64,000 nt of DNA from Lelliottia sp. WAP21 (GCF_020532665.2 NZ_JAIWPG020000001.1:434001-498000), one strand, 5' to 3'. Counted from the first letter of the stretch, positions 46,732-55,676 are shown. Notes: generated by a model from the letters alone, not told the origin. Numbers and translations are program-made.

Positions 46732-48660
46732 TTATACCTCCAGTTGTTGAAGACTGCGGCTGCGAATCTCTAGTCGCAGCTTCTCAATCACTTCATTTAC
46801 GTCCAGGCTGCCCAAGTCTTTACCACGGCGGGTGCGAACGGCAACTTTGCCAGATTCCACCTCTTTATCACCGCAGACCAACATGTAAGGGACACGACGT
46901 AATGTGTGCTCACGGATTTTAAAGCCAATCTTCTCATTTCTCAAGTCCGCTTTTACGCGAATGCCCGCATTTTGTAGTTTCTGCGTCAATTCTTTAACGT
47001 AATCGGCCTGAGAATCGGTAATATTCATCACCACAACCTGCACAGGTGCAAGCCATGTTGGGAAGAAGCCCGCAAACTCTTCGGTTAAAATACCGATGAA
47101 GCGTTCAATCGACCCCAGAATAGCACGGTGAATCATTACCGGCACCTGGCGCTCGTTGTCTTCGCCTACATAAGAAGCGCTTAAACGTGCCGGGAGTGAG
47201 AAGTCCAGCTGTACCGTACCGCACTGCCATGCGCGATCGAGACAGTCATACAATGTAAATTCAATTTTCGGACCGTAGAAAGCCCCTTCACCCAGTTGAT
47301 ACTCAAATGGGATACCGTTCTCTTCCAGTGCAACTGCAAGATCCGCCTCAGCACGATCCCATGTCTCATCGCTACCGATACGTTTTTCCGGACGCGTTGA
47401 GAGCTTGACCACGATTTTCTCGAAGCCAAAAGTGCTGTACATATCGTAGACCATACGAATGCAGGCGTTAACTTCTTCACGCACCTGCTCTTCCGTACAG
47501 AAAATATGGGCATCATCCTGTGTAAAGCCACGAACGCGCATCAGGCCATGCAGGGCACCTGACGGTTCATTACGATGACAGCTACCGAATTCCGCCATAC
47601 GCAGCGGCAGGTCGCGGTAGGATTTCAGACCCTGGTTAAAGATCTGAACGTGTCCTGGGCAGTTCATCGGTTTAATGCAGTATTCACGGTTCTCTGAAGA
47701 GGTCGTGAACATCGCATCTTTATAGTTGTCCCAGTGGCCGGTTTTTTCCCACAGCACACGGTCCATCATGAACGGGCCTTTCACTTCCTGATACTGGTAC
47801 TCTTTCAGTTTGGAACGGACAAACGTTTCCAGTTCACGGAAGATTGTCCAGCCGTCGTTGTGCCAGAACACCATACCTGGCGCCTCTTCCTGCATATGAT
47901 ACAGGTCGAGCTGTTTACCGATTTTACGGTGGTCACGCTTCGCGGCCTCTTCCAGACGAACCAGATAGGCGCTCAGGGCTTTTTTGTCAGCCCATGCGGT
48001 ACCATAAATACGCTGCAACATTTTATTGTTGCTGTCACCACGCCAGTACGCGCCGGCGATTTTCATCAGTTTGAAATGATGACAGAAACGCATGTTCGGC
48101 ACGTGCGGACCACGGCACATGTCGACATATTCTTCGTGATGATACAAGCCAGGCTTGTCGTCATGCGCGATGTTCTCATCAAGAATGGACACTTTGTAGG
48201 TCTCGCCGCGCTTCACGAAGGTTTCACGCGCTTCGTGCCAGCTGACTTTTTTCTTGATGACGTCGTAGTTCGTTTCGGCGAGCTCGTGCATACGTTTTTC
48301 GAGCGCGTCGATATCTTCCTGGGTCAGCGTGTGGTCGAGATCAACGTCATAATAGAAGCCGTTGTCGATGACCGGGCCAATCGCCATTTTGGTGTGCGGC
48401 CACAGTTGCTTAATCGCATGACCAAGCAGGTGCGCACAGGAGTGACGAATGATCTCAAGGCCTTCTTCATCTTTCGCGGTAATGATGGAAAGCTTCGCAT
48501 CGTTTTCAATGAGGTCAGACGCATCAACCAGCTCGCCATTCACGCGGCCAGCAATAGTGGCTTTCGCCAGGCCTGGACCAATGTCCATGGCAACATCCAT
48601 TGGGCTTACGGCGTTGTCGTAATGGCGTTGGCTGCCATCAGGAAGAGTAATAACAGGCAT
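46732..48660 (-). CDS. thrS: threonyl-tRNA synthetase
   Basis: The 642-residue class II synthetase has the same length as in E. coli. It has a TGS domain (1-62), an editing domain with the HxxxH motif (SCAHLLGHA; Cys further on in [16 protein letters not shown]), a catalytic core with zinc-site residues ([11 protein letters not shown]ys; [25 protein letters not shown]) and a C-terminal anticodon domain (about 535-642). ThrRS represses its own mRNA in E. coli by binding a tRNA-like leader; a hairpin in the leader here is listed separately. Confidence 0.98.
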   Translation of the reverse strand: MPVITLPDGSQRHYDNAVSPMDVAMDIGPGLAKATIAGRVNGELVDASDLIENDAKLSIITAKDEEGLEIIRHSCAHLLGHAIKQLWPHTKMAIGPVIDNGFYYDVDLDHTLTQEDIDALEKRMHELAETNYDVIKKKVSWHEARETFVKRGETYKVSILDENIAHDDKPGLYHHEEYVDMCRGPHVPNMRFCHHFKLMKIAGAYWRGDSNNKMLQRIYGTAWADKKALSAYLVRLEEAAKRDHRKIGKQLDLYHMQEEAPGMVFWHNDGWTIFRELETFVRSKLKEYQYQEVKGPFMMDRVLWEKTGHWDNYKDAMFTTSSENREYCIKPMNCPGHVQIFNQGLKSYRDLPLRMAEFGSCHRNEPSGALHGLMRVRGFTQDDAHIFCTEEQVREEVNACIRMVYDMYSTFGFEKIVVKLSTRPEKRIGSDETWDRAEADLAVALEENGIPFEYQLGEGAFYGPKIEFTLYDCLDRAWQCGTVQLDFSLPARLSASYVGEDNERQVPVMIHRAILGSIERFIGILTEEFAGFFPTWLAPVQVVVMNITDSQADYVKELTQKLQNAGIRVKADLRNEKIGFKIREHTLRRVPYMLVCGDKEVESGKVAVRTRRGKDLGSLDVNEVIEKLRLEIRSRSLQQLEV

Positions 48661-48986
48661 TTTATATCCTTATTTGCAGTGATGCCCCACACATAAGAGC
48701 ATATACAAAGAAAATAATCGTTTTTAAACAAAAGATAACGAATCCATCTGACCAACAATCGTCAAATTGGCCCGTCATCAGAGACTCGCCGGAATCAGAT
48801 TAATGGAGATTTACGGCAAGCCCCTCAATGGTAACACTAACAAAAGGGCAAATGCACCCCGTGCGGATCACATTGGCGCGTCTAATGCTTCCGTATGAGT
48901 GTGTAAAATTTCGCTGTCCGGCGCTCGCAATCCCGTTTTGCTGAGCTAATCTTGTACAGGGTCCTTACACAGTAGAGGGGTATAAT
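48661..48986. promoter_or_regulatory. 326-bp region between thrS and small membrane protein gene
   Basis: It holds the thrS leader (minus strand) and the promoter of the 30-residue ORF that follows (plus strand). Apart from the ThrRS hairpin candidate I see no gene or strong repeat. Confidence 0.4.
48682..48702 (-). promoter_or_regulatory. candidate ThrRS operator hairpin in thrS leader
   Basis: On the minus strand ATGCTC-TTATGTGTG-GGGCAT folds into a 6-bp stem (one G-U pair) with a 9-nt loop that contains UGU, a threonine anticodon. It lies 22 bp before the thrS ATG, just upstream of AAGGAT. Position and shape fit the anticodon-arm mimic used for autoregulation, but I have not compared it with the E. 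coli operator base by base. Confidence 0.35.
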
Positions 48987-49079
48987 ATGAATGTATCCAG
49001 CAGAACTGTCGTTGTCTTAAATCTGCTTTCAGCAACGGGATTGATCTTGATCCTGGCCGACAAGTTTCATTGGTTCTGA
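48987..49079 (+). CDS. 30-residue single-pass membrane protein, function unknown
   Basis: MNVSSRTVVVLNLLSATG begins a 30-codon frame ending DKFHWF, with AGAGGGG 7 bp before the ATG. The middle (about residues 8-24) is hydrophobic enough for one membrane helix, with a short charged and aromatic tail. It lies directly upstream of yniD on the same strand. I recognise the shape of an enterobacterial small membrane protein but cannot assign a name with confidence. Confidence 0.6.
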   Translation: MNVSSRTVVVLNLLSATGLILILADKFHWF

Positions 49080-49148
49080 CCCGCTTCGGCTTACACTGCA
49101 AACTCGCTTTTGGTAAACTACGACGCTCATACGATGAGGGAACGAGTT

Positions 49149-49256
49149 ATGCCATCTAAGCGCTTTGCACAAAAACACTGGAAAATGGTGGTCGTGCTTA
49201 TTGCCATTTGCGGCGCACTGTTGTTATTACGATGGGCTGCGATGATTTGGGGATAA
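49149..49256 (+). CDS. yniD: small membrane protein YniD
   Basis: The 35-residue protein MPSKRFAQKHWKMVVV..., ending LLLRWAAMIWG, matches E. coli YniD (35 aa) with few changes. A basic N-terminus of about 12 residues is followed by one hydrophobic helix, so it is likely an inner-membrane protein with the N-terminus in the cytoplasm. Function is unknown. It lies between thrS and ydiY, as in E. coli. Confidence 0.92.
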   Translation: MPSKRFAQKHWKMVVVLIAICGALLLLRWAAMIWG

Positions 49257-49376
49257 AGCCGACCACGCATGCCTGTAAGCACGTCTGGGCGTGATAAGAT
49301 ATGTGTGTTCCCTGTTAAAGTGGAATACAAATACTGAATAATGCTGATATAAATTTACGACTTATTCATGAGTGCA

Positions 49377-49403
49377 AAAACCGGTACATCATTATCCGGT
49401 TTT
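49377..49403. terminator. terminator for the 77-residue secreted protein gene
   Basis: AAAACCGG and CCGGTTTT pair around an 11-nt loop and give T runs on both strands, 29 bp past the stop of the minus-strand gene. Confidence 0.55.
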
Positions 49404-49432
49404 CTCACTCGCCATGAACGTACCTGATATTA

Positions 49433-49666
49433 TCAGGACCATTCACCCGCGACTAAAGTATGTACGTTGAAGGCATCATTCATTGACTGACCAGTAGACT
49501 GAGAACCGGGTGCAATGTTGGAACCCGCTTCCACGTCGGAGGCATGCGTAATACCGACAGGAGTGCTGGCGTCGCTGGCAGGTGCGGTCAAGGTATCAGC
49601 AGCAAAGACACCGAATGAAAGTGCAGAAAGCACCATTGCTGCTGCAGCAGTTTTGATTTTTTTCAT
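49433..49666 (-). CDS. 77-residue secreted protein, function unknown
   Basis: A signal peptide (MKKIKTAAAAMVLSALSFGVFA, cut after about residue 22) like those of the BhsA/McbA (DUF1471) family is followed by only 55 residues. These are rich in Ser, Thr, Ala and Gly and lack the DUF1471 core. No cysteine is present. AGAAAGATAAT precedes the ATG, so the ribosome-binding site is weak (AGAAAG). It could be a remnant of a DUF1471 gene with a replaced C-terminus, or a separate small periplasmic protein. It is flanked by its own terminator and a 265-bp AT-rich upstream region. Confidence 0.6.
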   Translation of the reverse strand: MKKIKTAAAAMVLSALSFGVFAADTLTAPASDASTPVGITHASDVEAGSNIAPGSQSTGQSMNDAFNVHTLVAGEWS

Positions 49667-49903
49667 AATTATCTTTCTCTTTCGAAATTATTACAGAACA
49701 ACCTGAGGCTTATATCAGCCTGTATTGACAGTGTAGATCTGGATCACACTTTTGCCTAGTCAGTTTATTTATCAAAAAGTGTCAAATAAATTGAATTAAC
49801 GCGTTACAACATGAATGTGAAGAGAATATGGAGAAAGGCGTTTTATATATTTTTTAAAACGACGTTTGATATTTAAAAGCACGAAAAGCTAATAGTTGAA
49901 ACA

Positions 49904-49925
49904 CGGGCCGGAAATTACCGGCCCG
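49904..49925 (-). terminator. terminator after ydiY
   Basis: CGGGCCGG and CCGGCCCG form an 8-bp stem around a 6-nt loop, 7 bp after the ydiY stop on the minus strand, followed by GTGTTTC. Confidence 0.65.
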
Positions 49926-49931
49926 CTTAAA

Positions 49932-50690
49932 TTACATTTTATAACCTAATGAGATCGTGGTTCGGCGATCGGTATGCTCAGGCGCAGACTCCGGCGGGGC
50001 CGAGTTCCAGGTCACGTTATAAGCGACTTTCAAACCAAAGTGTTCGTTTATTGCCACGTTGAGCGCGGTCTCTGAGTTCAGCGTTGTATCATCCGCCCCA
50101 AAAACAGATACACCCTGAGTAAATTTCGCGTTATCAGTGAATTGCCAGGCGTACGTCCCGGACGCATACCCTAACGGCTGCGTTTTCGTTTCGCCGTCGG
50201 TGTATTCGTCATAACGCACACCCGGACCAAATTCGAAACGGAAGCTGTGCACCGGTCCGTTCAGGAACTGACGCCCATAACCCGCCGTGAAGACATCGCG
50301 CTGGCGATAGCCGTTATACCGGTCGGTTAACCAGCTTGCCTGGCCGAAAAGATAATCAGTGTCCGTCATGTTGTAACGGCTACGTCCACCGACAGCATAT
50401 TTTTCAGAAGAACGCTCATCATTGGAAGAGGTGTTGCTGGCATTTCCCCAAAGAGACCAGGCGGTGGTGTTGCCATACCACGTAAGAGTGGTATCAGCCG
50501 TCAGGGACGAACTTTTCGTGTTACCCGATTGCGCCAGGTAGCCTGCGTTCAGATTGCCTTCAAACGGTTTTTTTGCACTGGAAGGGTCATCCATGACAGT
50601 AAAAACGGTATCGTCAGCGGCTGCATACATCGAGGCAAACACGCCACCCGCCAGCATCATTGCAGCGGGTACTGTCTTCAAAAGCTTCAT
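49932..50690 (-). CDS. ydiY: YdiY, DUF481 outer-membrane beta-barrel-like protein
   Basis: The 252-residue DUF481 protein has a signal peptide (about 1-25, SMYAAA|DDTVF) and a series of amphipathic beta strands (NAGYLAQSGNTKSSSLTADTTLTWYG; FRFEFGPGVRYDEYTDGE), ending in TTISLGYKM with a terminal aromatic region. E. coli YdiY is an acid-inducible outer-membrane protein of unknown role. It is divergent from pfkB. Confidence 0.93.
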   Translation of the reverse strand: MKLLKTVPAAMMLAGGVFASMYAAADDTVFTVMDDPSSAKKPFEGNLNAGYLAQSGNTKSSSLTADTTLTWYGNTTAWSLWGNASNTSSNDERSSEKYAVGGRSRYNMTDTDYLFGQASWLTDRYNGYRQRDVFTAGYGRQFLNGPVHSFRFEFGPGVRYDEYTDGETKTQPLGYASGTYAWQFTDNAKFTQGVSVFGADDTTLNSETALNVAINEHFGLKVAYNVTWNSAPPESAPEHTDRRTTISLGYKM

Positions 50691-50983
50691 TTATTTAGAG
50701 TCCGTACAACAAAAAAAGAGACCATCACGGTCTCGGAAACTTTCTTGGGGATCAATGACAAGGCATCCATCGAAAGGTAACAAATTATAAAAAGGCTCAA
50801 ATAACATAGCAATGATTTCTTCTTTCCTTTTTTGAATAAGAACGATCTTAAATCTTCTTTTATTACATATTAAAAAAACGGTCCTGAATGTAAATATTCA
50901 TTTTTAAAATCATACTGTTATTTACTTTCCCTTCCTGCGAAAGGGTGCCAGACTGTGGGTGTTACAGCTAAAAGGAGGTCATG

Positions 50984-51916
50984 ATGGTAAAAATTTATAC
51001 GCTGACGCTCTCCCCTTCTCTTGATAGCGCCACGCTTACCCCACAAATTTATCCCGAAGGGAAACTTCGTTGCAGCGCGCCGGTTTTTGAGCCGGGCGGT
51101 GGCGGAATTAATGTCGCGCGCGCAATTACCCATCTTGGCGGTAAGGCTACGGCTATTTTTCCCGCAGGTGGTGCAACCGGAGAACATCTGGTGTCGCTCC
51201 TGACGGAAGAAAAGGTGCCGGTGGAAACCGTCAATGCCGAGGACTGGACGCGTCAAAATTTACACGTCCATGTTAAATCCAGCGGCGAGCAATATCGTTT
51301 TGTTATGCCCGGTGCCCGGCTCAGTGAAAAAGAGTTTCAGCAGCTTGAAGAAAAAGTACTGGCCATTGAAAGCGGCGCCATCCTTGTGATCAGCGGCAGT
51401 CTGCCGCCAGGCGTGGAAACGGCCAAATTAACCCAGCTTATCCGTCGTGCCCAGGGTAATGGCCTGCGCTGTATCGTTGATAGTTCCGGAGACGCGCTCC
51501 TTGCGGCCCTGGAGCCAGGAAATCTTGAGCTGGTGAAACCGAACCAGAAAGAGTTGAGTGCGCTGGTGAATCGCGAATTAAGCCAGCCAGACGACGTTCG
51601 CACCGCAGCGCAAGAGCTGGTGCAAAGTGGTAAAGCCCATCGGGTCGTTGTATCACTGGGTCCTCAAGGGGCGCTGGCGGTGGATAAAACCGGTTTCGTG
51701 CAGGTGGTTCCACCCCCGATGAAAAGCCAAAGTACCGTCGGCGCGGGGGACAGTATGGTCGGCGCTATGACGCTCAAACTGGCGCAGGGAGCCTCCCTGC
51801 TCGAGATGACGCGCTACGGAGTCGCCGCCGGGAGTGCCGCCACAATTAACCAGGGTACGCGCTTGTGTTCACTGGCTGACACGCAAAAAATTGTCGATTA
51901 CCTCGCCAGTCAATAA
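50984..51916 (+). CDS. pfkB: 6-phosphofructokinase isozyme 2
   Basis: The 310-residue kinase of the PfkB/ribokinase family closely follows E. coli Pfk-2 (309 aa). Visible are PGGGGINVARAI at the substrate site, NLHVHVKSSGEQYRF, KPNQKELSALVNREL, and the catalytic segment STVGAGDSMVGAM with the base Asp. It phosphorylates fructose 6-phosphate. AAGGAGG stands 5 bp before ATG 50984; the ATG at 50981 is too close. Confidence 0.97.
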   Translation: MVKIYTLTLSPSLDSATLTPQIYPEGKLRCSAPVFEPGGGGINVARAITHLGGKATAIFPAGGATGEHLVSLLTEEKVPVETVNAEDWTRQNLHVHVKSSGEQYRFVMPGARLSEKEFQQLEEKVLAIESGAILVISGSLPPGVETAKLTQLIRRAQGNGLRCIVDSSGDALLAALEPGNLELVKPNQKELSALVNRELSQPDDVRTAAQELVQSGKAHRVVVSLGPQGALAVDKTGFVQVVPPPMKSQSTVGAGDSMVGAMTLKLAQGASLLEMTRYGVAAGSAATINQGTRLCSLADTQKIVDYLASQ

Positions 51917-51922
51917 TCTTCA

Positions 51923-51945
51923 CGTCCCCTGAACACCAGGGGACG
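51923..51945 (+). terminator. hairpin after pfkB
   Basis: CGTCCCCTG-AACAC-CAGGGGACG is a 9-bp stem with a 5-nt loop, 6 bp beyond the pfkB stop. The following sequence is GTATCAATG without a T run, so termination may be partial and could feed ydiZ. Confidence 0.6.
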
Positions 51946-52017
51946 GTATCAATGAGTCGCCAAACGCTGGCTATCGACTATGCTAAGAAAACTTTCAGGA
52001 TTACAACGAGGTGAAAA

Positions 52018-52308
52018 ATGAGCAGTGGTGATATTACCCGCTACGTAGTGACCGTTAAATTTCATGAAGACTCGCTGACAGAACTGAATGAAATGATCAA
52101 TCATCTTACCCGAGCCGGTTTTTCGCTTACCATGGCTGATGACGACGGCAATATTCACGATCTCGGCACCAATACCTTTGGTTTAATCAGTGCGTTAAGC
52201 CCTGAGGAAGTGAAAGAGCTCGCGCAAGGTCTGACAAAAGCAGCAACAGGAAAAGAGGCAGAAATTGAGATCGCTCAGTGGGAGGAGTGGCGCAAAAAAG
52301 AACAATAA
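52018..52308 (+). CDS. ydiZ: YdiZ, GhoS-like small protein
   Basis: The 96-residue protein is homologous to E. coli YdiZ. It begins SGDITRYVVTVKF and has the central MINHLTRAGFSLTMADDDGNIHDLGTNTFGL. It shows distant similarity to the fold of GhoS, a ferredoxin-like RNase antitoxin. No toxin gene of the GhoT type is visible next to it. The function is unknown. It follows pfkB on the same strand, as in E. coli. Confidence 0.9.
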   Translation: MSSGDITRYVVTVKFHEDSLTELNEMINHLTRAGFSLTMADDDGNIHDLGTNTFGLISALSPEEVKELAQGLTKAATGKEAEIEIAQWEEWRKKEQ

Positions 52309-52413
52309 ATGCCCTGTCTTAACCCAAACGGCTCAGGTGTGCGTTAGTTCGTATCTTTTTACCGCGACTCTGCGCTAACGTAATGATCTGGCAGACAACA
52401 TGGGAGAATCATC

Positions 52414-53274
52414 ATGTGGCAGGCTATCAGTCATCTTTTAAGCGAGCAAATAGGGGAAGGTGAAATTGAACTGCGTAACGAATTGCCAGGCGGAGAAATA
52501 CACGCCGCATGGCATTTACGCTACGCAGGACGCGACCTCTTCGTTAAATGCGATGAGCGAGAACTGTTACCTGGTTTCACCGCCGAAGCCGATCAGCTGG
52601 AGTTGTTATCACGCAGCAAAACGGTACAAGTCCCGCAGGTTTTGGCAGTAGGCAGCGATCGTGATTACAGTTTCCTGGTGATGGAGTACCTGCCCCCCCG
52701 TCCGCTGGATGCCCATAATGCGTATATTTTAGGCCAGCAAATTGCCCGTCTTCATCAGTGGAGCGATCAGCCGCAATTTGGCCTCGACTTTGATAACGAT
52801 CTTTCTACCACGCCTCAGCCGAACGCCTGGCAGCGTCGGTGGTCAACCTTCTTCGCCGAGCAACGCATCGGCTGGCAGCTTGAACTGGCCGCCGAAAAAG
52901 GGTTAGCGTTTGGCAATATTGACGCCATTGTGGAGCATGTGCAGCAACGGCTCGCCTCACATCAGCCCCAACCCTCTTTATTACACGGTGATTTATGGTC
53001 AGAAAACTGCGCGTTGGGGCCAAACGGACCCTACATTTTTGATCCTGCCTGCTACTGGGGCGACCGCGAGTGCGACCTTGCCATGCTTCCTTTGCATCCT
53101 GAGCAACCCTCACAAATTTATGATGGCTATCAGTCCATCTCCCCGCTTCCGACGGGATTCCTCGAGCGCCAGCCTCTTTACCAGCTTTATACGCTGTTAA
53201 ACCGCGCCATCCTATTTGGCGGCGAACATCTGGTGAACGCCCAGCGCGCCTTAGACAGGATTTTAGCGGCGTAA
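52414..53274 (+). CDS. yniA: fructosamine kinase family protein YniA
   Basis: The 286-residue protein has the same length as E. coli YniA. A protein kinase-like fold with the ATP-site Lys (DLFVKCDERELLPGF), the loop VMEYLPPRPL and the catalytic HGDLWSENCALGPNGPYIFDPACYWGDRECDLAM (Asp and DPA) fits fructosamine/ketosamine kinases, which help remove glycated amines. The bacterial substrate is not known. Convergent with yniB. Confidence 0.94.
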   Translation: MWQAISHLLSEQIGEGEIELRNELPGGEIHAAWHLRYAGRDLFVKCDERELLPGFTAEADQLELLSRSKTVQVPQVLAVGSDRDYSFLVMEYLPPRPLDAHNAYILGQQIARLHQWSDQPQFGLDFDNDLSTTPQPNAWQRRWSTFFAEQRIGWQLELAAEKGLAFGNIDAIVEHVQQRLASHQPQPSLLHGDLWSENCALGPNGPYIFDPACYWGDRECDLAMLPLHPEQPSQIYDGYQSISPLPTGFLERQPLYQLYTLLNRAILFGGEHLVNAQRALDRILAA

Positions 53275-53288
53275 AGGGTCAGGTGAAA

Positions 53289-53310
53289 ACGGGTGGCCTG
53301 CGCCACCCGT
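53289..53310. terminator. terminator between yniA and yniB
   Basis: ACGGGTGGC-CTGC-GCCACCCGT is a perfect 9-bp stem with a 4-nt loop, located between the two convergent genes. Confidence 0.7.
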
Positions 53311-53318
53311 GTTGCGCC

Positions 53319-53855
53319 TTACAGAAAACCGAGCAACGAAAAGAAGAAGTATCCCCCGACGATAATCAGGACGGGCAAAATATACAGCGGGAAAATTTGC
53401 AGGAAAATGGTGTGATGCGGGACAACGATTCGCGATTCAATCTGTTCGCGCGTCAGGCCATCCGCCCCTTTAGCCTGTTCCAGTATGAGCTGATCTTCCA
53501 CGCCTTCACGCAAAAAACGCGCCTGACGACTCATTCGCGCACCGGATGCCTGCAATGCCAGTGCAACAAAAATCAGGGCGTAAATGACCCAGAAGAGCAC
53601 ATTCGTTTTCTGGTGAAAATCTGGCATGGGGGAGTTAAACCAGAAAACATTCAGGAACGGCGTATTAAAACGCATCATTTCAATCATCACATGGGCAAAA
53701 TCAAGCATAACCGCGTTGATTCCGGCCTGTTTTTCACTGTGCTCATACATAAACTTCAGGATGGAGATCAGCGTAGAAATCACCGCCGGAATGAAAATGA
53801 CCCATCCGGCAATACGTTTTAATACCGCTATGCGTCCAGCTTGTTGATACGTCAT
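53319..53855 (-). CDS. yniB: inner-membrane protein YniB
   Basis: The 178-residue membrane protein is homologous to E. coli YniB (also 178 aa). Membrane helices are near residues 15-37 (IAGWVIFIPAVISTLISIL), 85-103 (VLFWVIYALIFVALALQA) and 150-175 (IFPLYILPVLIIVGGYFFFSL). The function is unknown. It is convergent with yniA and divergent from hxpB. Confidence 0.93.
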   Translation of the reverse strand: MTYQQAGRIAVLKRIAGWVIFIPAVISTLISILKFMYEHSEKQAGINAVMLDFAHVMIEMMRFNTPFLNVFWFNSPMPDFHQKTNVLFWVIYALIFVALALQASGARMSRQARFLREGVEDQLILEQAKGADGLTREQIESRIVVPHHTIFLQIFPLYILPVLIIVGGYFFFSLLGFL

Positions 53856-54003
53856 CAGTTCCCCTTCGTAAAGACGCTTTCTTTGTGCCTAAGTTTACCC
53901 GCAGTGCATCATTTTCGCCTGATCTTTAAAAGCGATATGGTAAATTGCCTCTCATACTCAGCACTTATCACCTGCTCTACCCAACAGACAAGGAGTTATC
54001 GTT

Positions 54004-54675
54004 ATGTCAACCTCACGCCAGATTGTTGCGGCCATTTTCGATATGGATGGACTACTCATCGATTCTGAGCCTCTCTGGGATCGTGCTGAACTGGATGTTA
54101 TGGAAAGCCTTGGTGTAGATATCCGTCGCCGTAACGAGCTTCCTGATACCCTTGGCCTGCGCATCGATATGGTCGTTGAGCTATGGTACGCCCACCAGCC
54201 GTGGAATGGCCCGAGCCGCCAGGAAGTGACCGACCGGATTATCAGCCGCGCGATAACGCTGGTGGAAGAGACTCGCCCGCTTTTGCCAGGCGTGCGTGAA
54301 GCCGTTGCGCTCTGCAAAGCGCAGGGGTTAAAAGTGGGTCTGGCGTCCGCGTCGCCATTGCATATGCTGGAAAAAGTTCTCGCCATGTTTGACCTGCGTG
54401 AGAGCTTCGATGCGCTTGCCTCTGCGGAAAAACTGCCGTACAGCAAACCGCATCCGCAGGTCTATATGGACTGCGCCGCTAAGCTGGGCGTCGATACCCT
54501 GGCCTGTGTGGCGCTGGAAGATTCCGTAAACGGTATGATCGCTTCTAAAGCGGCTCGTATGCGCGCTATCGTGGTACCCGCTGAAGAGGGCCAACAGGAT
54601 CCTCGTTTTGCCCTTGCGGATGTTAAGCTCGCCACGCTTGTCGATCTCACGGCGGATCACCTGCGCGGTCAGTAA
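54004..54675 (+). CDS. hxpB: hexitol/2-deoxyglucose 6-phosphate phosphatase HxpB (YniC)
   Basis: The 223-residue HAD-family phosphatase has motif I FDMDGLLIDSEPLW (nucleophile Asp), motif II VGLASASP, the Lys in EKLPYSKPHPQVY and motif IV ALEDSVNGMIASKAA. E. coli HxpB hydrolyses 2-deoxyglucose 6-phosphate and hexitol phosphates. The downstream neighbour is kduD, which differs from E. coli. Confidence 0.96.
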   Translation: MSTSRQIVAAIFDMDGLLIDSEPLWDRAELDVMESLGVDIRRRNELPDTLGLRIDMVVELWYAHQPWNGPSRQEVTDRIISRAITLVEETRPLLPGVREAVALCKAQGLKVGLASASPLHMLEKVLAMFDLRESFDALASAEKLPYSKPHPQVYMDCAAKLGVDTLACVALEDSVNGMIASKAARMRAIVVPAEEGQQDPRFALADVKLATLVDLTADHLRGQ

Positions 54676-54730
54676 ACCGGCTCTCGGGCAAAAGGATTTT
54701 GCCCGAAACTTTGACCGCGGTATAATTTTT

Positions 54731-54750
54731 AAAACAGCATTTCATTTTAA
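54731..54750. promoter_or_regulatory. KdgR-like site upstream of kduD
   Basis: AAAACAGCATTTCATTTTAA lies 70 bp before kduD and shares 18 identical bases with a site before ppsA/ppsR at 25134. The half ATTTCATTTT is what a KdgR box would show. KduD is a usual KdgR target. Confidence 0.5.
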
Positions 54751-54820
54751 TTTGTATTTCTGCCAGCGCCCTTCTACTCTTACCTCAAGAATAACAATAA
54801 CCCTTACTTCTGAGGTAGAA

Positions 54821-55582
54821 ATGATACTGGATGCCTTTAATCTGACGGGTAAAGTAGCCATCGTCACCGGCTGCGACACGGGACTCGGTCAGGGGATGAC
54901 CCTGGGCCTGGCACAGGCTGGTTGCGATATTGTGGGCGTTAACCGAAAGATTCCTGAGGAGACCGCCGCTCGCGTCACCGCGCTGGGTCGACGCTTTATG
55001 GCCATACGGGCGGACTTAAGTCAGCAGGCCTGCATCCAGGATATCGTCACCAAAACGGTGGCTGAAATGGGGCGCGTCGATATTCTGGTCAATAACGCGG
55101 GGACTATCCGCCGGGAAGATGCCCTGACGTTCTCAGAAAAAAATTGGGATGACGTAATTAACCTTAACCTGAAATCGGTCTTTTTCCTCTCTCAGGCCGT
55201 GGCGCGGCAATTTATTGCCCAGGGTGAAGGCGGCAAAATTATCAATATTGCCTCCATGCTCTCCTTCCAGGGTGGCATTAGGGTGCCGTCATACACCGCC
55301 TCAAAAAGCGGCGTATTAGGCATCACCCGCCTGCTGGCGAATGAATGGTCAAAACACGGGATTAACGTCAACGCAATTGCCCCGGGTTACATGGCAACAG
55401 ACAATACCCAGGCGTTGCGCGATGATGAGCAACGCAGCAAAGCGATTCTTGAGCGTATTCCCGCAGAACGGTGGGGAACGCCAGACGATTTGCAAGGCCC
55501 GGTCGTTTTCCTGGCCTCCGCTGCCTCAGACTACGTCAATGGCTACACTTTAGCCGTTGATGGAGGCTGGCTGGCGCGTTAG
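54821..55582 (+). CDS. kduD: 2-dehydro-3-deoxy-D-gluconate 5-dehydrogenase KduD
   Basis: The 253-residue short-chain dehydrogenase has the NAD motif TGCDTGLGQG (residues about 17-26), NNAG, the catalytic Ser in NIASMLSF and YTASK (Tyr, Lys), and ends GYTLAVDGGWLAR as KduD does. It reduces 2,5-diketo-3-deoxygluconate to KDG in hexuronate and pectin catabolism. The start at 54821 follows GAGGT; an upstream open frame overlaps hxpB and is spurious. Its usual partner kduI is not here. Inserted between hxpB and ydjM relative to E. coli. Confidence 0.93.
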   Translation: MILDAFNLTGKVAIVTGCDTGLGQGMTLGLAQAGCDIVGVNRKIPEETAARVTALGRRFMAIRADLSQQACIQDIVTKTVAEMGRVDILVNNAGTIRREDALTFSEKNWDDVINLNLKSVFFLSQAVARQFIAQGEGGKIINIASMLSFQGGIRVPSYTASKSGVLGITRLLANEWSKHGINVNAIAPGYMATDNTQALRDDEQRSKAILERIPAERWGTPDDLQGPVVFLASAASDYVNGYTLAVDGGWLAR

Positions 55583-55644
55583 CGCCACTTTGTGACAAAG
55601 AGTTACACCGTCACCTCTTCCGCCTACTGTATAAAAACCCTATA

Positions 55645-55660
55645 CTGTATGAATTGACAG
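55645..55660. promoter_or_regulatory. LexA box of ydjM
   Basis: CTGTATGAATTGACAG fits CTGT-N8-ACAG exactly. It lies 16 bp before the ydjM ATG, next to a possible -10 TATACT (55641-55646). A degenerate copy (CTGTATAAAAACCCTA) lies at 55627. E. coli ydjM is also an SOS gene with LexA boxes. Confidence 0.85.
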
Positions 55661-55676
55661 TTTTGTGGATTTTATC

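Noticed and set aside
47734..48696. 320-codon plus-strand ORF opposite thrS
   Set aside because: Antisense shadow of thrS. No ribosome-binding site or domain.
52018..52308. Toxin-antitoxin system based on the GhoS-like YdiZ
   Set aside because: No GhoT-like small membrane toxin gene lies next to it, and ydiZ stands alone in the same place in E. coli.
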